This document shows positions 62,347 through 64,000 of a stretch of 64,000 bases of DNA, in pieces. The notes below the pieces were generated by a model that saw only the letters and a program-made list of their open reading frames with translations, had not been told where the DNA came from and ran no database searches. The stretch lies in contig JBBELK010000553.1 in assembly GCA_037783545.1 (NCBI GenBank), positions 310,001 through 374,000 of the forward strand. The letters are read 5' to 3'. The position numbers and the translations under genes were made by a program. The stretch comes from Henricia sp. BOLD:AAB3569. Its lineage: Eukaryota > Echinodermata > Asteroidea > Spinulosida > Echinasteridae. The stretch's first letter is position 1. The number at the start of each line of letters is the position of its first letter.

Positions 62347-62961
62347 CTTTGGGACGGGAATTTGTTTAAAGTGTGGTCCAAACGTCGGCAAATTTTAGAA
62401 GTCAAGAAATGTTCCAACGAACTTCAAATTTTGCATGCTCCAAACAGTCTATATTCAGCACTTGTCCTGAAAAATTGACAGACTTTCGACGGGAAATGGC
62501 CGAGACATTTCAGAGTTTAGGGGAAACTGGGCTCGGGCTTCCTGCCTGCTCTGCAGACCGTGGCTGTTCGTGTACTCCTGACTCGTGGGCATGCTCAGTC
62601 TTATTTGGGACGGGAATTTGGTCAAAGTGTGGTCCAAACGTCGGCAAATTTGGAAATCAAGAAATTTTCCGACGAACTTCAAATTGTGCATGCTCCAAAC
62701 AGTCTATATTCCGCACTTGTCCTAAAAAATTGACAGACTTTCGCCGGGAAATGGCCGAGAAATTTCAGAGTTTAGGGAAAACTGGGCTCGGGCTTCCTGC
62801 CTGCTCTGCAGACTGCGGCTGTCCGTGTACTCCTGATCACTCGTGCGCATGCTCAGTCTTGTTTGGGACGGGAATTTGGTCAAAGTGTGGTCCAAACGTC
62901 GGCAAATTTGGAAGTCAAGAAATTTTCCGACGAACTTCAAATTGTGCATGCTCCAAACAGT
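62347..62961 (+). repeat. Diverged island 4
   Basis: The switch occurs at 62,347 (CTTCTTTGGG). The markers GAATTTGTTTAAAG, TTTTAGAAG, GAAATGTTCCAACG, TATTCAGCAC and GACTCGTGGGCATGC match block 1 near 7.51-7.86 kb and block 2 near 20.86-21.2 kb. The next unit has CCTAAAAAATTG, as near 27,150 and 42,867. GAGACATTTCAG near 62,503 is private. Confidence 0.85.
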
Positions 62962-64000
62962 CTATATTCCGCACTTGTCCTGAAAAATTGACAGACTTTC
63001 GCCGGGAAATGGCCGAGAAATTTCAGAGTTTAGGGAAAACTGGGCTCGGGCTTCCTGCCTGCTCTGCAGACTGCGGCTGTCCGTGTACTCCTGATCACTC
63101 GTGCGCATGCTCAGTCTTGTTTGGGACGGGAATTTGGTCAAAGTGTGGTCCAAACGTCGGCAAATTTGGAAGTCAAGAAATTTTCCGACGAACTTCAAAT
63201 TATGCATGCTCCAAACAGTCTATATTCCGCACTTGTCCTGAAAAATTGACAGACTTTCGCCGGGAAATGGCCGAGAAATTTCAGAGTTTAGGGAAAACTG
63301 GGCTCGGGCTTCCTGCCTGCTCTGCAGACCGTGGCTGTCCGTGTACTCCTGATCACTCGTGCGCATGCTCAGTCTTGTTTGGGACGGGAATTTGGTCAAA
63401 GTGTGGTCCAAACGTCGGCAAATTTGGAAGTCAAGAAATTTTCCGACGAACTTCAAATTGTGCATGCTCCAAACAGTCTATATTCCGCACTTGTCCTGAA
63501 AAATTGACAGACTTTCGCCGGGAAATGGCCGAGAAATTTCAGAGTTTAGGGAAAACTGGGCTCGGGCTTCCTGCCTGCTCTGCAGACCGTGGCTGTCCGT
63601 GTACTCCTGATCACTCGTGCGCATGCTCAGTCTTGTTTGGGACGGGAATTTGGTCAAAGTGTGGTCCAAACGTCGGCAAATTTGGAAGTCAAGAAATTTT
63701 CCGACGAACTTTAAATTTTGAATGCTCCAAACAGTCTATATTCCGCACTTGTCCTGAAAAATTGACAGACTTTCGCCGGGAAATGGCCGAGAAATTTCAG
63801 AGTTTAGGGAAAACTGGGTTCGGGCTTCCTGCCTGCTCTGCAGACCGTGGCTGTCCGTGTACTCCTCATCACTCGTGCGCATGCTCAGTCTTGTTTGGGA
63901 CGGGAATTTGGTCAAAGTGTGGTCCAAACGTCGGCAAATTTGGAAGTCAAGAAATTTTCCGACGAACTTCAAATTTTGCATGCTCCAAACAGTCTATATT
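62962..64000 (+). repeat. Terminal monomers related to the 61.2-62.2 kb units, cut by the window edge
   Basis: These units align with 61,158 onward at offset 1,804 and share GAACTTTAAATTTTG followed by CCTCATCAC. They lack the GTCCGTATACT and GTCAATAAA changes, so they look like a less derived version of the 6-mer. A private AATTATGCATGC sits near 63,200. Confidence 0.82.

Larger units (their letters stand above)
1..64000 (+). repeat. Tandem satellite array, about 249 head-to-tail monomers of about 258 bp
   Basis: One repeat family covers the full window with no interruption. The anchor CTATATT followed by CCGCAC recurs at steps of 258 or 255 bp, with occasional steps of 254, 256, 257 or 259 bp caused by 1-bp indels. 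By hand I count 248 anchors from position 153 to position 63,736. Every monomer has the same orientation. There is no interval over 300 bp that is not satellite, so there is no room for a conventional gene. I do not recognise the family by name. Size, homogeneity and HOR organisation fit a eukaryotic centromeric, pericentromeric, subtelomeric or heterochromatic satellite; which of these cannot be decided from sequence alone. The array is cut by both window edges. Confidence 0.97.

Noticed and set aside
153..63981. Minus-strand open frames of about 70-81 codons recurring in nearly every monomer
   Set aside because: They recur once per monomer with a stop at the CTATATT anchor; they are shadows of the repeat, with no conserved start context or independent evidence.
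1..64000. CRISPR array
   Set aside because: Repeats are 255-258 bp, contiguous, and there are no unique spacers between short direct repeats; no cas genes are present.
1..64000. CENP-B box
   Set aside because: I compared TTCG- and CGGG-containing stretches (notably TTTCGCCGGGAAAT) with NTTCGNNNNANNCGGGN on both strands of the monomer and found no match to the required spacing.
1..64000. Transposable element or insertion sequence inside the array
   Set aside because: Anchor spacing never departs from about 254-259 bp, so there is no inserted sequence, target-site duplication or terminal repeat.

Overview
The whole 64 kb window is one uninterrupted head-to-tail satellite DNA array. A single repeat family, about 258 bp per unit, fills it from the first base to the last. 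By hand I count 248 occurrences of a once-per-unit anchor (the CTATATT beside the TTCCGCAC box), so about 249 monomers. All lie in the same orientation, and I see no unique sequence, inserted transposon, RNA gene or credible protein gene. The organism cannot be named from this. A homogeneous array of this size with multi-monomer higher-order repeats (HORs) is typical of eukaryotic centromeric, pericentromeric, subtelomeric or heterochromatic satellites. CpG is not depleted (14 CpG in a 258-bp consensus unit, about 15 expected from base composition).

Two main lengths occur. The 258-bp form has GATCACTCG after the TACTCCT box; two 255-bp forms have GACTGG (W class) or GACTCG (S class) there. 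Both lengths are multiples of three and one plus-strand frame of the monomer has no stop, so the array produces very long open frames (up to 1768 codons). I treat these as arithmetic by-products, not genes: they shift frame through 1-bp indels, carry class-specific stops, and most diagnostic differences between monomers change the amino acid.

Layout. 0-5.8 kb: mixed W-class repeats with 4-mer (1,029 bp), 2-mer (513 bp) and 8-mer (2,056 bp) periods. 5.8-8.1 kb: a diverged, indel-rich block. 8.4-18.9 kb: a W-class HOR zone whose units grow from 7 to 9 to 11 monomers. 19.6-22.9 kb: a second diverged block, paralogous to the first. 22.87-51.81 kb: a 49-monomer (12,624-bp) segment U in tandem duplicate, with a later 12-monomer (3,093-bp) tandem duplication straddling the junction; 12,624 + 3,093 = 15,717, exactly the offset seen between the distal parts of the two copies. 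50.67-58.14 kb: 8-mer HORs (2,064 and 2,062 bp) with nested 515-bp dimers. 59.05-62.35 kb: a 6-mer (1,548-bp) duplication. 62.35-62.96 kb: a third diverged island. 62.96-64.0 kb: monomers related to the 61-62 kb units. The array continues past both edges of the window.

The most notable features are the nested duplication history, the 7-9-11 HOR ladder, zoning of monomer classes along the array, recurrent diverged islands, and a conserved 13-bp imperfect dyad (hairpin or cruciform candidate) in almost every monomer that becomes perfect in some variants. I found no sign of a gene-based system.
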